A stretch of DNA of 41,388 nt from a virus. The position numbers were made by a program, and so were the translations under genes. The notes below the pieces were generated by a model. The model was not told where the DNA came from. It saw only the letters and a list, made by a program, of their open reading frames with translations, and did no database searches. Location of the stretch: the IMG/VR virus record IMGVR_UViG_3300032954_000506, positions 1-41,388 of that record; one strand, given 5' to 3'. Shown one piece after another: positions 1-5,521 of the stretch; position 1 is the first letter of the stretch; each line of letters starts with the position of its first letter.

Positions 1-297
1 GTGCAGCATGACCCACTCGGTGGTCAGCTCCAGGTCCTTGTTGTCGGCGAAGCTGAGCTTGCCGTGGACGGTCAGGCCGTTGAGCGGCGGGGGGCTGACA
101 TCCAGGACTACATCCTTGTCCTTGGGAATCTCGACCTTGTCCCCCGCGACCGGCACTTTGTGATCCGGCCAGGTAGCTGGATCAGACCAGCGCGAGGCCG
201 ATGATGTTTCCTTTGCCTGAACGGCACCGAATACGCCGGCGAGCAGGACAGCTGGAACCAGTGATGCAAGAAGGACTGAGCGATATGGCTTACTCAT
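1..297 (-). CDS. G8-domain exoprotein, N-terminal part (runs off left edge)
   Basis: Minus-strand gene starting with ATG at 297; the first 99 codons are inside the window. Residues 1-28 are a signal peptide: MSKPYR, a hydrophobic stretch rich in L, A and V, then AVQA before a likely cleavage site. The following residues have the G8-domain pattern: SASRWSDPATWPD (the W-x-x-x-x-x-W start), VPVAGDKVEIP and LNGLTVHGKLSF. In this family the G8 domain is normally followed by a right-handed parallel beta-helix and binds or processes extracellular polysaccharide (CEMIP/TMEM2/PKHD1-like). That half lies outside the window. A GGGG-rich sequence 10-20 nt upstream may be the ribosome site. It is host DNA on the same strand as the BON gene. 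The G8 assignment is from motif memory but the spacing is characteristic. Confidence 0.75.
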   Translation of the reverse strand, partial: MSKPYRSVLLASLVPAVLLAGVFGAVQAKETSSASRWSDPATWPDHKVPVAGDKVEIPKDKDVVLDVSPPPLNGLTVHGKLSFADNKDLELTTEWVMLH

Positions 298-596
298 GGC
301 TTCAACCCCCTAACCCCTTTTGATGAACACCCCGTACTTGAGCGGCCTGAAGGGCCCGTACGTTATCGGCGAAGCATAGCCTGATCGCCCGCCACCCGGC
401 ATCGAAGCGGATGCGGAATGACCACCTGGTGGGTCCTGCGATGTCCGGCGGCCAATTCATGACCGAAGAACGGCCAGATCGCGGCTTCGACCGCGGTATT
501 TCGGATACCGCCTGCGGAATCGCCGATGCGCCCGGGTGGTCCGCGACCCGGGGAGCCGCTGGCGGTCATCTGCCAGCGGCGCGAGACCTCGATCTG
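298..596. other. Host intergenic region upstream of the G8 gene
   Basis: These 299 bases lie between the start of the G8 gene and the stop of the BON gene. The only open frame of note is a 68-codon minus-strand frame at 363-569 with a proline/arginine/glycine-rich product and no family resemblance. I do not call it. A minus-strand TATGCT hexamer near 379-384 could be a -10 element for the G8 gene, but no convincing -35 is seen. Confidence 0.4.
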
Positions 597-1301
597 CTAG
601 TCGCTGACCGTCAATGCCGAGGCATCAACGCCCCTGACATCGCGGACATTGCTGGCAGCCAGCCTGGCCTTCTCCAGTACATCCTGGCTGGGTACCGAGC
701 CCGCCAGTTCCACCACACCGTCCCTGGTCGTGACATCGATGGCGCCGCCCGGCGCAACGGCCGCCACGCGGGATTTGACGTCGGCGGTGATCTGGCTGTC
801 CTTGCCCGCAGGCGCATCGGCGGCAGGCACGGGCTTTGCGTCAACGGCATCCGCAGTGACTGCGGGCTCACTGACGGCGTCGCCGCCGGAGTTGCCCAGG
901 TTCGACTCTTCCGCGTCACTCCGGGCCGCAGGTGTGACCGCCGCGACGCGGGCGGCCGGCACTTCTTCAGCCCGCGGCGCTGGTTCCACCGCGACACGGG
1001 GACGCGGCGTTTCCGGCGCCCTGGCCGCGGTGGTGAGGTCCGGGGCTTTCGGAGCGGGTGCCGGGGCCGGTGAGCTGGCCTGGGAAGTCAGCGCATCTTG
1101 CGGTGCCGGGGTTCCGGCGGATTGCGGGATGACCGGCAGCGGCGCGACGGAATTGGCTATTGGCGCGGGAATCGCGGAAGGCGGGTTCTGCGCGACCACG
1201 CTGTCATGCCCGGAGTGCGGCATGAAGAACGCCGCCGCCGTGGCATAGATCGCAACCAGGCCGACGCCCACCACAATCTTCGGAGTTTTCGAGGTGTTCA
1301 T
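597..1301 (-). CDS. Membrane-anchored BON-domain protein
   Basis: ATG at 1301 is preferred over upstream in-frame starts because the hydrophobic anchor follows at once (MNTSKTPK, then IVVGVGLVAIYATAAAFF, about residues 9-27). The product is 234 residues. A long proline/alanine-rich linker (about residues 35-165) leads to a C-terminal BON domain: DSQITADVKSRVAAV, IDVTTRDGVVELAGSVPS, AASNVRDVRGVDASAL. BON domains usually bind membranes or periplasmic ligands in stress-related envelope proteins (OsmY-type). The N-terminal segment may be an uncleaved anchor, with the domain in the periplasm. It is a host gene on the same strand as both G8-family genes and just outside the prophage. The exact function is unknown. 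Confidence 0.75.
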   Translation of the reverse strand: MNTSKTPKIVVGVGLVAIYATAAAFFMPHSGHDSVVAQNPPSAIPAPIANSVAPLPVIPQSAGTPAPQDALTSQASSPAPAPAPKAPDLTTAARAPETPRPRVAVEPAPRAEEVPAARVAAVTPAARSDAEESNLGNSGGDAVSEPAVTADAVDAKPVPAADAPAGKDSQITADVKSRVAAVAPGGAIDVTTRDGVVELAGSVPSQDVLEKARLAASNVRDVRGVDASALTVSD

Positions 1302-1504
1302 TTCGGTACCCCATCTCGCAGAAGGATGACGGGATACTTCTAACGCGCCTCGCTTCAGCTGCTGATAGGTCCCTCGGACAAGTGTGATTCGGGCAATTCC
1401 TACACGAGGAAGTGTGTCGGCGCCTACAGACAGTCCGTCGCGCTTCACCGACATGCGCCGACCGGGCTTTCAGCGACCAGGCAGCTTACAACACCCAAAA
1501 GAAA

Positions 1505-1528
1505 AGCCCCCGGCACAGGCCGGGGGCT
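1505..1528 (-). terminator. Factor-independent terminator of the right-hand G8 gene, displaced by the prophage
   Basis: A perfect 10-bp stem (AGCCCCCGGC / GCCGGGGGCT) closes a 4-nt loop. On the minus strand it is followed by TTTTCTTTT. Rejoining the host by removing 1531-39798 and one target copy puts this hairpin about 25 nt downstream of the stop codon of the minus-strand G8/beta-helix gene that ends at 39827. It is therefore probably that gene's natural terminator. The prophage target duplication covers the outer stem arm, so the hairpin survives intact on the left side only. Confidence 0.8.
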
Positions 1529-1530
1529 CT
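1525..1530. repeat. Left copy of 6-bp target-site duplication (GGCTCT)
   Basis: GGCTCT lies immediately before the phage terminal dinucleotide TG at 1531 and is repeated exactly after the terminal CA at 39798 (39799-39804). Mu-type transposases make 5-6 bp staggered cuts that are repaired into such direct repeats. Its presence with TG...CA ends fixes the prophage boundaries. Confidence 0.85.
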
Positions 1531-1537
1531 TGAGCAG

Positions 1538-1572
1538 GGGCGAGATATTTGGGGCCTTAGGGCGAGATATTT
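1538..1572 (+). promoter_or_regulatory. Left-end transposase-binding sites (two copies)
   Basis: GGGCGAGATATTT occurs at 1538-1550 and again at 1560-1572, a 22-bp period. The outer GCGAGATATTT starts 9 nt inside the left end. Near-identical GCGCGATATTT sites occur in inverted orientation at the right end with the same 9-nt offset. By analogy with the Mu L1/L2 sites these should be bound by the transposase during synapsis. Nothing coding is apparent in 1573-1665. Confidence 0.75.
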
Positions 1573-1665
1573 CCCGGAAGAGCCCGGAAGGGCTCGGCCA
1601 AATCAGGACAGGAAACGCAACGGCGTTGCCTGTAGTGCAACAGGCGCCATCGAGCGCGGACAATG

Positions 1666-1974
1666 CTAGTGCTGACGGTAGCCCGTCTCCGAGGCCGGCC
1701 AGAGCTCGACAGGCTGTGCAGGCCCAAATGCACACCAAGAGGTAACCAGGTCTTTTAGCAAGCACATTGCGGCGTCAGCTTCCTGGTCTCGAGCACGAAC
1801 CTGAAAGCCGACGATGCGTCGATAGTGCCGGCCGCGCCCCAAGCCAACGATGGCCTCAACGACCATGCCACGCATCACCTTCGAATGCGAAGACAACCTG
1901 GTCAGTTGGTAGTCTGGCGCATCGTGCGCCAGGAGCTGGAACGCAACTCGTTGGGAGGCGGTCGTGTCGTTCAT
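1666..1974 (-). CDS. Unknown early protein, last gene of the leftward operon
   Basis: 102 residues, ATG at 1974 with a G-rich ribosome-site candidate (GAGGG...GGGG) within 15 nt upstream. The product is a balanced mixed alpha/beta sequence (MNDTTASQRVAFQLLAHDAP..., IVGLGRGRHYRRIVGFQVRARD). It has no signal peptide, membrane segment or motif I recognise. It ends about 130 bp from the phage left end, so it is the most promoter-distal early gene. Accessory host-takeover genes often sit in this position, but no function can be read. Confidence 0.55.
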   Translation of the reverse strand: MNDTTASQRVAFQLLAHDAPDYQLTRLSSHSKVMRGMVVEAIVGLGRGRHYRRIVGFQVRARDQEADAAMCLLKDLVTSWCAFGPAQPVELWPASETGYRQH

Positions 1975-2299
1975 ACCCCTATACCCTCAAAATGTCGCCC
2001 AAGCGCCGCCATCATAGTCCTTTTGAGACCAGCCCAGTTCCGCGCTGGCTGAAACACTTCGATGTACAGTCCAACGAGATTTCCTCTCGACGCCTGGAGC
2101 CGCTCAAGGACCTGCGACAGGCGTTCCTGGCCGAGGCGGCCCAGCTCGCGGCGGAGGGCTGGACGGTCGAGGGGGATGGCGCCCGCGGCGCCACCGCGCT
2201 GTTCTTCTACCACCGCGGGCAAGAGCGCCGGCACTGCGTGATCACCCCGGTCGAGCAGCCGCTTCAGCCGCACAGCTCGTGATCGAGGGAGGCGCGTCA
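1971..2299 (-). CDS. Alternative minus-strand frame, possible early protein (competes with 1992-2282)
   Basis: A minus-strand frame from GTG at 2299 overlaps the upstream stop codon as GTGA, and its TGA overlaps the next ATG as ATGA. This matches the linkage of most genes in this operon. The product (108 residues) is Arg/Leu-rich with a possible helical stretch (RRELGRLGQERLSQVLERLQ). However, this frame is codon-aligned antisense to the plus-strand frame at 1992-2282, and the plus frame has the stronger third-position G/C bias. At most one of the two is likely to be a real gene. Confidence 0.3.
1992..2282 (+). CDS. Unknown plus-strand protein at the left end (tentative)
   Basis: 96 residues from ATG at 1992; no good ribosome site is visible. 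By hand count, about 81% of codons end in G/C against about 70% starting with G/C, and the bias is stronger after 2100. That supports this strand over the codon-aligned antisense frame. The product looks like a small folded protein: a helix (PLKDLRQAFLAEAAQLAAEG), then alternating beta-type sequence (WTVEGDGARGATALFFYHRG, RRHCVIT). If real, it is a lone rightward gene inside the leftward early arm, convergent with the gene ending at 2297 and divergent from the one starting at 1974. Confidence 0.5.
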   Translation: MSPKRRHHSPFETSPVPRWLKHFDVQSNEISSRRLEPLKDLRQAFLAEAAQLAAEGWTVEGDGARGATALFFYHRGQERRHCVITPVEQPLQPHSS

Positions 2300-2458
2300 C
2301 CGCGCACCTCCGGCCGGCTTCCAACTGGCGATGATCAGCTCGCCAGTACTCTTCGTCGGCCGGCGCTGACCGCCGACCGTGTAGCGGATCCCGACGCGCC
2401 GCATTGGCAGCCCGGCGAACGCGCGCCGCATCTTTGCATTGCTGGGATGCAAATTCAT
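2297..2458 (-). CDS. Small basic early protein
   Basis: 53 residues (MNLHPSNAKMRRAFAGLPMR...IIASWKPAGGAR) starting at ATG 2458, which overlaps the stop codon of the preceding gene as ATGA. It is strongly basic with no membrane segment. Translational coupling to its neighbour is likely. Function unknown. Confidence 0.5.
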   Translation of the reverse strand: MNLHPSNAKMRRAFAGLPMRRVGIRYTVGGQRRPTKSTGELIIASWKPAGGAR

Positions 2459-2592
2459 GGCGCGGTACCGCCGCGCAGCGTGATCCAGACCGTGATGCAC
2501 GGCAGGACGTTGATGCACCAGCGGCGGTTGCGCCGCGACCAGTGCGCGCCGATCCATAGGGCGCCGGGCTGGAGGAGCACGCCTGCTGTCAT
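2455..2592 (-). CDS. Very small early protein with a hydrophobic core
   Basis: 45 residues from ATG 2592. The sequence begins MTAGVLLQPGALWIGAHWS, then RRNRRWCINVLPCITVWITL, and is rich in W, L and I. It resembles the tiny tryptophan-rich proteins found in Mu-like phage early regions, but that is a general impression. Its stop overlaps the next start (ATGA). The gene begins 26 bp after the 3' end of the tRNA-like element on the same strand, so both are probably in one transcript. Confidence 0.55.
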   Translation of the reverse strand: MTAGVLLQPGALWIGAHWSRRNRRWCINVLPCITVWITLRGGTAP

Positions 2593-2617
2593 TGCTCACA
2601 CCGGTGGAGCAGCAAGG

Positions 2618-2714
2618 AGGGCTGGGAAGGGTTCGAACCTTCATGACCGCCGCGCGGCGCCGCGCTGTTGCGATCCCGGTGCTGCCGGGCGTCTACCAAT
2701 TCCGCCACCAGCCC
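2618..2714 (-). tRNA. Class-II (leucine-type) tRNA-like element with an abnormal anticodon loop
   Basis: 97 nt on the minus strand. It has a perfect 7-bp acceptor stem (GGGCTGG/CCAGCCC), a leucine-type D arm (GGCGGAATTGGTAGACGC), a 5-bp T stem (GAAGG/CCTTC) and a standard T loop TTCGAAC. A long variable arm can be closed by GATCGC/GCGGTC with one G-U pair. The anticodon arm is odd. The best stem is CCGG/CCGG around the 5-nt loop CAGCA, or a 7-nt loop GCAGCAC lacking U33. CAG would be a Leu anticodon, but the loop is not canonical. No CCA is encoded. It is either a degenerating tRNA or a tRNA mimic kept for its acceptor/T domain. It lies in the gap between two early genes on the same strand. 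Confidence 0.65.
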
Positions 2715-2726
2715 ATGAGCCTTCAT

Positions 2727-2906
2727 TCAACCGCCCTGCTGGTCATGAACCAGCCCGCGCTTGCGGCATGCCGAGATCGCGTTGCCCCACGCACTGAGTG
2801 TCTCGCCGGTCGGGCTGACCAACGTGAAGCCATCCTGGACGCGCCAGCCGGCCGCCAGCAGCTCAGCGACCTTCTTCCAGCTGGTAATGCGACGCTCGTT
2901 GCTCAA
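2727..2906 (-). CDS. Small unknown early protein (TTG start)
   Basis: 59 residues from TTG at 2906, preceded by GGAAGGG as ribosome site and overlapping the upstream stop as TTGA. This coupling decides the start over longer upstream frames. The product (SNERRITSWKKVAELLAAGW, then FTLVSPTGETLSAWGNAISA) looks like a compact alpha/beta fold. There is no recognised family. It ends 12 bp before the tRNA-like element. Confidence 0.55.
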   Translation of the reverse strand: MSNERRITSWKKVAELLAAGWRVQDGFTLVSPTGETLSAWGNAISACRKRGLVHDQQGG

Positions 2907-3109
2907 GCGCCCTTCCGGTTCCTTGCAACACGGTTCGCCGAGAGGAAAAGATCGCCCGCTACAGTGAGCCAGAGCACCTGCTTGAGTGGTGCCTTGGTTG
3001 GTGGCAATACACCGGATAACCACAGAAAGCACGCCGCCGCGAGCGTCAGCAATGCACGGGCAAGACGGGTTGCGACGATGTCGACGAAGCGATCAGTGGA
3101 ATTGCTCAT
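2903..3109 (-). CDS. Small membrane protein
   Basis: 68 residues from ATG 3109 with a strong AGAGGAG ribosome site. One clear membrane segment spans about residues 18-35 (ARALLTLAAACFLWLSGVL), and a second weaker hydrophobic stretch lies near 45-58 (VLWLTVAGDLFLSA). Its start overlaps the upstream stop (ATGA) and its stop overlaps the next start (TTGA). In the early region, such proteins may act on the host envelope or superinfection, but this one has no identifiable function. Confidence 0.6.
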   Translation of the reverse strand: MSNSTDRFVDIVATRLARALLTLAAACFLWLSGVLPPTKAPLKQVLWLTVAGDLFLSANRVARNRKGA

Positions 3110-3327
3110 AGGCTCCTCTTGCATACTCCAAAGTGACAGGTGTGCCGCACGTAGTCGTATTCCTGGTCGGATACCTCCACCGTGTCGGCGTCGACCGCGA
3201 CGTTCTTTCCGGCCTGCGTCCTGAACCAGATGATTCTCGCGTTACAGCCACGCAGCTTGCAGCGCTTGATCCGGCGCTCGTGAGCCGCGGCCGCACCCTC
3301 ATCGTCCGCCAAGTGCTCGAAGCTCAT
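3106..3327 (-). CDS. Zinc-ribbon-type small phage protein
   Basis: 73 residues from ATG 3327 (ATGA overlap with the preceding gene). The second half has the pattern of a common small phage zinc-ribbon protein: CKLRGCNARIIWFRTQAGKN, then VAVDADTV, then HTCHFGVC. Two Cys near residues 23 and 28 and the HTCH/C cluster near 62-69 could bind one zinc. The basic patch RRIKRCK suggests nucleic-acid contact. The start MSFEHLADDEGAAAAHERR is acidic then charged. Role unknown; the assignment rests on motif memory. Confidence 0.6.
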   Translation of the reverse strand: MSFEHLADDEGAAAAHERRIKRCKLRGCNARIIWFRTQAGKNVAVDADTVEVSDQEYDYVRHTCHFGVCKRSL

Positions 3328-4049
3328 GGCTTCCGCACCTTCGCGACCACCTGCTTCTTCCGGCGCTCGCGCTGACGCGGCGCATAGACCGTGCGCCAGC
3401 GCTCGCGGTTCTGCTCGTAGTACCGGCGCTTCTCCGCGGCGATGCGGTCCTTGTTGGCCTCGCGGTACCGGCGCTGCTCCGCGGCGATGCGGTCCTTGTT
3501 GGCCTCGCGGTACCGGCGCTGCTCCGCGGCGATGCGGTCCTTGTTGGCCTCGTAGTACCGGCGCTGCTCCGCGGCGATGCGGTCCTTGTTGGCCTCGCGG
3601 TACCGGCGCTGCTCCGCGGCGATGCGGTCCTTGTTGGCCTCGCGGTACCGGCGCTTCTCCGCGGCGATGCGGTCCTTGTTGGCCTCGCGGTACCGGCGCT
3701 GCTCCGCGGCGATGCGGTCCTTGTTGGCCTCGTAGTACCGGCGCTTCTCCGCGGCGATGCGGTCCTTGTTGGCCTTCTCGACCTGCACGGCGATGGCCTT
3801 TCGATCGACGGGCAGCGACCCCAGGCGCGGGAGGTCTGGTCGAAGGTATCGGCCGAGGACGAGTTGGAGGGCGCCACGGCGCACGAGCGCCTGAAGCTGG
3901 ATATCGAGAATGGAGGGTTCCTGACCGCGGAGCGCGTTGCGAAGATCCCGTGCGGCAATGCCGCCTGGCGGAACCGCTCCGAGAATGAGCTTGGCGAGCT
4001 CGCCGCCGCCACCCACAACCCGGCGAACATCCTTGGCGACGGCGCTCAC
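3324..4049 (-). CDS. Winged-helix-like protein with eight 15-residue helical repeats
   Basis: 241 residues from GTG 4049 (GTGA overlap). Residues about 12-75 look like a helix-turn-helix/winged-helix domain (ELAKLILGAVPPGGIAARDL, LDIQLQALVRRGALQLVLGR). Residues about 93-212 are eight tandem copies of ANKDRIAAE(Q/K)RRY(R/Y)E, followed by a basic tail (RERWRTVYAPRQRERRKKQ). Each repeat is amphipathic and highly charged, and together they should form a long rigid helix. Proteins with similar YxEANKxRI repeats occur sporadically in phages and bacteria, sometimes with HNH nucleases, but no nuclease motif is present here. Inference: a DNA-binding head on a charged helical rod. Its stop overlaps the next ATG. 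Confidence 0.65.
   Translation of the reverse strand: MSAVAKDVRRVVGGGGELAKLILGAVPPGGIAARDLRNALRGQEPSILDIQLQALVRRGALQLVLGRYLRPDLPRLGSLPVDRKAIAVQVEKANKDRIAAEKRRYYEANKDRIAAEQRRYREANKDRIAAEKRRYREANKDRIAAEQRRYREANKDRIAAEQRRYYEANKDRIAAEQRRYREANKDRIAAEQRRYREANKDRIAAEKRRYYEQNRERWRTVYAPRQRERRKKQVVAKVRKP
3414..3773 (-). repeat. Eight tandem 45-bp coding repeats
   Basis: Exactly 360 bp consist of eight in-frame 45-bp units. They differ only at a Q/K codon (gctgct versus gcttct) and an R/Y codon (cgcggtacc versus cgtagtacc). The near-identity at synonymous positions points to recent expansion by slippage or recombination. Copy number is likely to vary between isolates. Confidence 0.9.
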
Positions 4050-4330
4050 CGCGCCACCTCACGCCCTTGACGCACGAGATCTTCCTCGATCAAGCGTTGC
4101 TGCTCCGCCGCGAAGATCCGCTCGCTCTGCGCCACGCGCAGTTCATCGGCGGCCGCCTCAACGGCAATGCGGGCGGCGGATACGCGACGCGCGGCCCGCA
4201 GGCAGGCCAACGCTGCCTGCGAGAGATCCTCTTCAGTGGCCGCACGCCGGCTGGCATCACCAAGTTGCTCTGCAAATAGCGGGCTCGACCGCTCTGCAAT
4301 GACCTGCCATTTATTCGCGCCGTTCTGCAT
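4046..4330 (-). CDS. Unknown helical early protein
   Basis: 94 residues from ATG 4330 with AGGAG seven bases upstream. The sequence is almost wholly helical and Ala/Glu/Arg-rich (DLSQAALACLRAARRVSAAR, ADELRVAQSERIFAAEQQRL), a probable coiled coil. The stop overlaps the next GTG. No family recognised. Confidence 0.55.
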   Translation of the reverse strand: MQNGANKWQVIAERSSPLFAEQLGDASRRAATEEDLSQAALACLRAARRVSAARIAVEAAADELRVAQSERIFAAEQQRLIEEDLVRQGREVAR

Positions 4331-4333
4331 GGC

Positions 4334-4579
4334 TCAGCTCCTGCGAGGGAAACGCATCGACGGTGAACGGGCAGCGGCCATCGGCCCCGATATGGCGCAG
4401 GGGGGGGGCTGCTCAGTGCGCGCCTCGCGCGCCCGGGCGATCCAGTACTCGACAGTGCGCTCCGGGAGATCCAGGCGGAACGCGATCGCCTTGATGGTGA
4501 GTTTCCTGCGCAGGCGTTCCGCGCGGGCAATGTAGCGTCGCTGGGAGTCCGTCACCTTCGAGGGTCTGCCGCTTTTCAC
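4334..4579 (-). CDS. Small helix-turn-helix DNA-binding protein
   Basis: 81 residues from GTG 4579 (GTGA overlap with the gene before). The first 50 residues match a resolvase/transposase-type HTH: GRPSKVTDSQRRYIARAERL, then LTIKAIAFRLDLPERTVEYW, where AIAFRLDLPERTVEYWI fits the turn and recognition helix. The C-terminal 30 residues (PPPCAISGPMAAARSPSM) are low in structure. Probably an early transcription regulator; its target is unknown. Confidence 0.6.
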   Translation of the reverse strand: MKSGRPSKVTDSQRRYIARAERLRRKLTIKAIAFRLDLPERTVEYWIARAREARTEQPPPCAISGPMAAARSPSMRFPRRS

Positions 4580-4893
4580 GCGCGCGCATCCATCTCGACC
4601 TGCAGGGCGGCGATGCGCTCCTGCTGCTCGCGGCAGTGAGCCTGCAGGCGCTCGATCTCCCGAGCGTGGTAGGCAATGTTCCGCCGCCAGGCGTCAAGGT
4701 GGTGGACGAACCTCAGGGACTCGGTATCGCGCTCGCCCTTCAGCAGAATGATCGCCACGCGCGCCCGCTCTAGTGCATCTACCAGGAGCAGGTTCTTCAA
4801 GCCCAGCACGTCCGCGCCGCTGGTCGACTCGCGCCGAAGATCGTTCAGCAGCAGATCCAGCGCCTTGTCGGAGGTGGGCTTCTCCACGCTCAC
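4576..4893 (-). CDS. Unknown coiled-coil early protein
   Basis: 105 residues from GTG 4893 (GTGA overlap). An N-terminal helical part (TSDKALDLLLNDLRRESTSG) is followed by a long predicted coiled coil (about residues 60-104, NIAYHAREIERLQAHCREQQ). No enzymatic motif is seen. It lies between the Mor-like activator and the HTH gene, so all are co-expressed. Function not recognised. Confidence 0.5.
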   Translation of the reverse strand: MSVEKPTSDKALDLLLNDLRRESTSGADVLGLKNLLLVDALERARVAIILLKGERDTESLRFVHHLDAWRRNIAYHAREIERLQAHCREQQERIAALQVEMDARA

Positions 4894-5246
4894 GTGGCGT
4901 CCTCCTCAATGAACGAGATCTGCCGCAGGTGCGCGCCGCGCAGCTCCTTGCGCTGGCGGAGCTTGCGCACGGCCACCTCGGTCATGTTGTACCGCTTGGC
5001 GATCTCGTGGGGCGAGGCGCCCTCGGCGATCTCCTGCAGGATGCGGATATCGCGCTTGGCGATCCGATAGAAGAAATCAGTGGGGATCGTGATGATCTGG
5101 CCACCCCAATCCTGGGCAACCTCATCGGCCGCGGCCGCGCCGATCTGCTCGGCGATATCGGCGGCGACGCCGTGCGCGCGGGCGGCCTCGGCCACGGTGC
5201 GCGCGACGCCGGCGAGCAGCGCATTGCGGCGCGGGGACATCTTCAC
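4890..5246 (-). CDS. mor: Mor-family transcription activator (middle/late gene activator)
   Basis: About 116-118 residues. GTG 5246 has GGAG 8 nt upstream and a GTGA overlap with the preceding stop; ATG 5240 is the alternative. The C-terminal half matches the Mor/C family of Mu: a dimer part ending DWGGQIITIPTDFFYRIAKR, then DIRILQEIAEGASPHEIAKR and the HTH YNMTEVAVRKLRQR. In Mu, Mor and C bind short dyads upstream of middle and late promoters and recruit RNA polymerase. Here the obvious candidate targets are the identical palindromes at 17030-17049 and 25322-25337. Only one such gene is seen, so it may serve both roles. Confidence 0.75.
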   Translation of the reverse strand: MKMSPRRNALLAGVARTVAEAARAHGVAADIAEQIGAAAADEVAQDWGGQIITIPTDFFYRIAKRDIRILQEIAEGASPHEIAKRYNMTEVAVRKLRQRKELRGAHLRQISFIEEDAT

Positions 5247-5521
5247 GCGCGCAGCTCCAGCAGAGGCAGCTCGCGCAGCCACAGCAGCACATAGGGGGCG
5301 CTGTCCTGGCGCTCCACGCGCTCGATGGCGCGGGCAACCTGGTAGGCGGTCGTGGATACGCGGCGCAGGGTCTGCAGCTGCAGCACCAGCAGGTCGCGGT
5401 CGTGGTACCTGCAGCCCGCGCGCTCCGGCAAGGCTATGGCGCTCGCGCGCTGGTGCGCGACGGCCGAGAAGTTGTCCCAGCCGACCGGCACGATGTGCGT
5501 GCGAATCGCGCGCGTCATCAC
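5243..5521 (-). CDS. Unknown early protein
   Basis: 91-92 residues; starts at GTG 5521 (GTGA overlap) or the adjacent ATG 5518 (TGATG). The product is a well-balanced soluble sequence (IRTHIVPVGWDNFSAVAHQR, YQVARAIERVERQDSAPYVL) without membrane segments. It lies between the gp16-like and Mor-like genes and is co-translated with both. I do not recognise the family. Confidence 0.55.
   Translation of the reverse strand: MMTRAIRTHIVPVGWDNFSAVAHQRASAIALPERAGCRYHDRDLLVLQLQTLRRVSTTAYQVARAIERVERQDSAPYVLLWLRELPLLELRA

Noticed and set aside
363-569. 68-codon minus-strand frame between BON and G8 genes
   Set aside because: No ribosome site, no family resemblance and a Pro/Gly/Arg-rich product. It is too weak to call.
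411-1248. Long plus-strand open frames across the BON gene
   Set aside because: They are antisense to the BON gene in high-GC DNA. The minus frame has the signal/anchor, linker and BON domain pattern and the plus frames have no family features.
3414-3773. Regular 45-bp repeats that resemble a CRISPR array
   Set aside because: Units are directly adjacent, have no unique spacers and are in frame inside a protein gene. They are coding tandem repeats.
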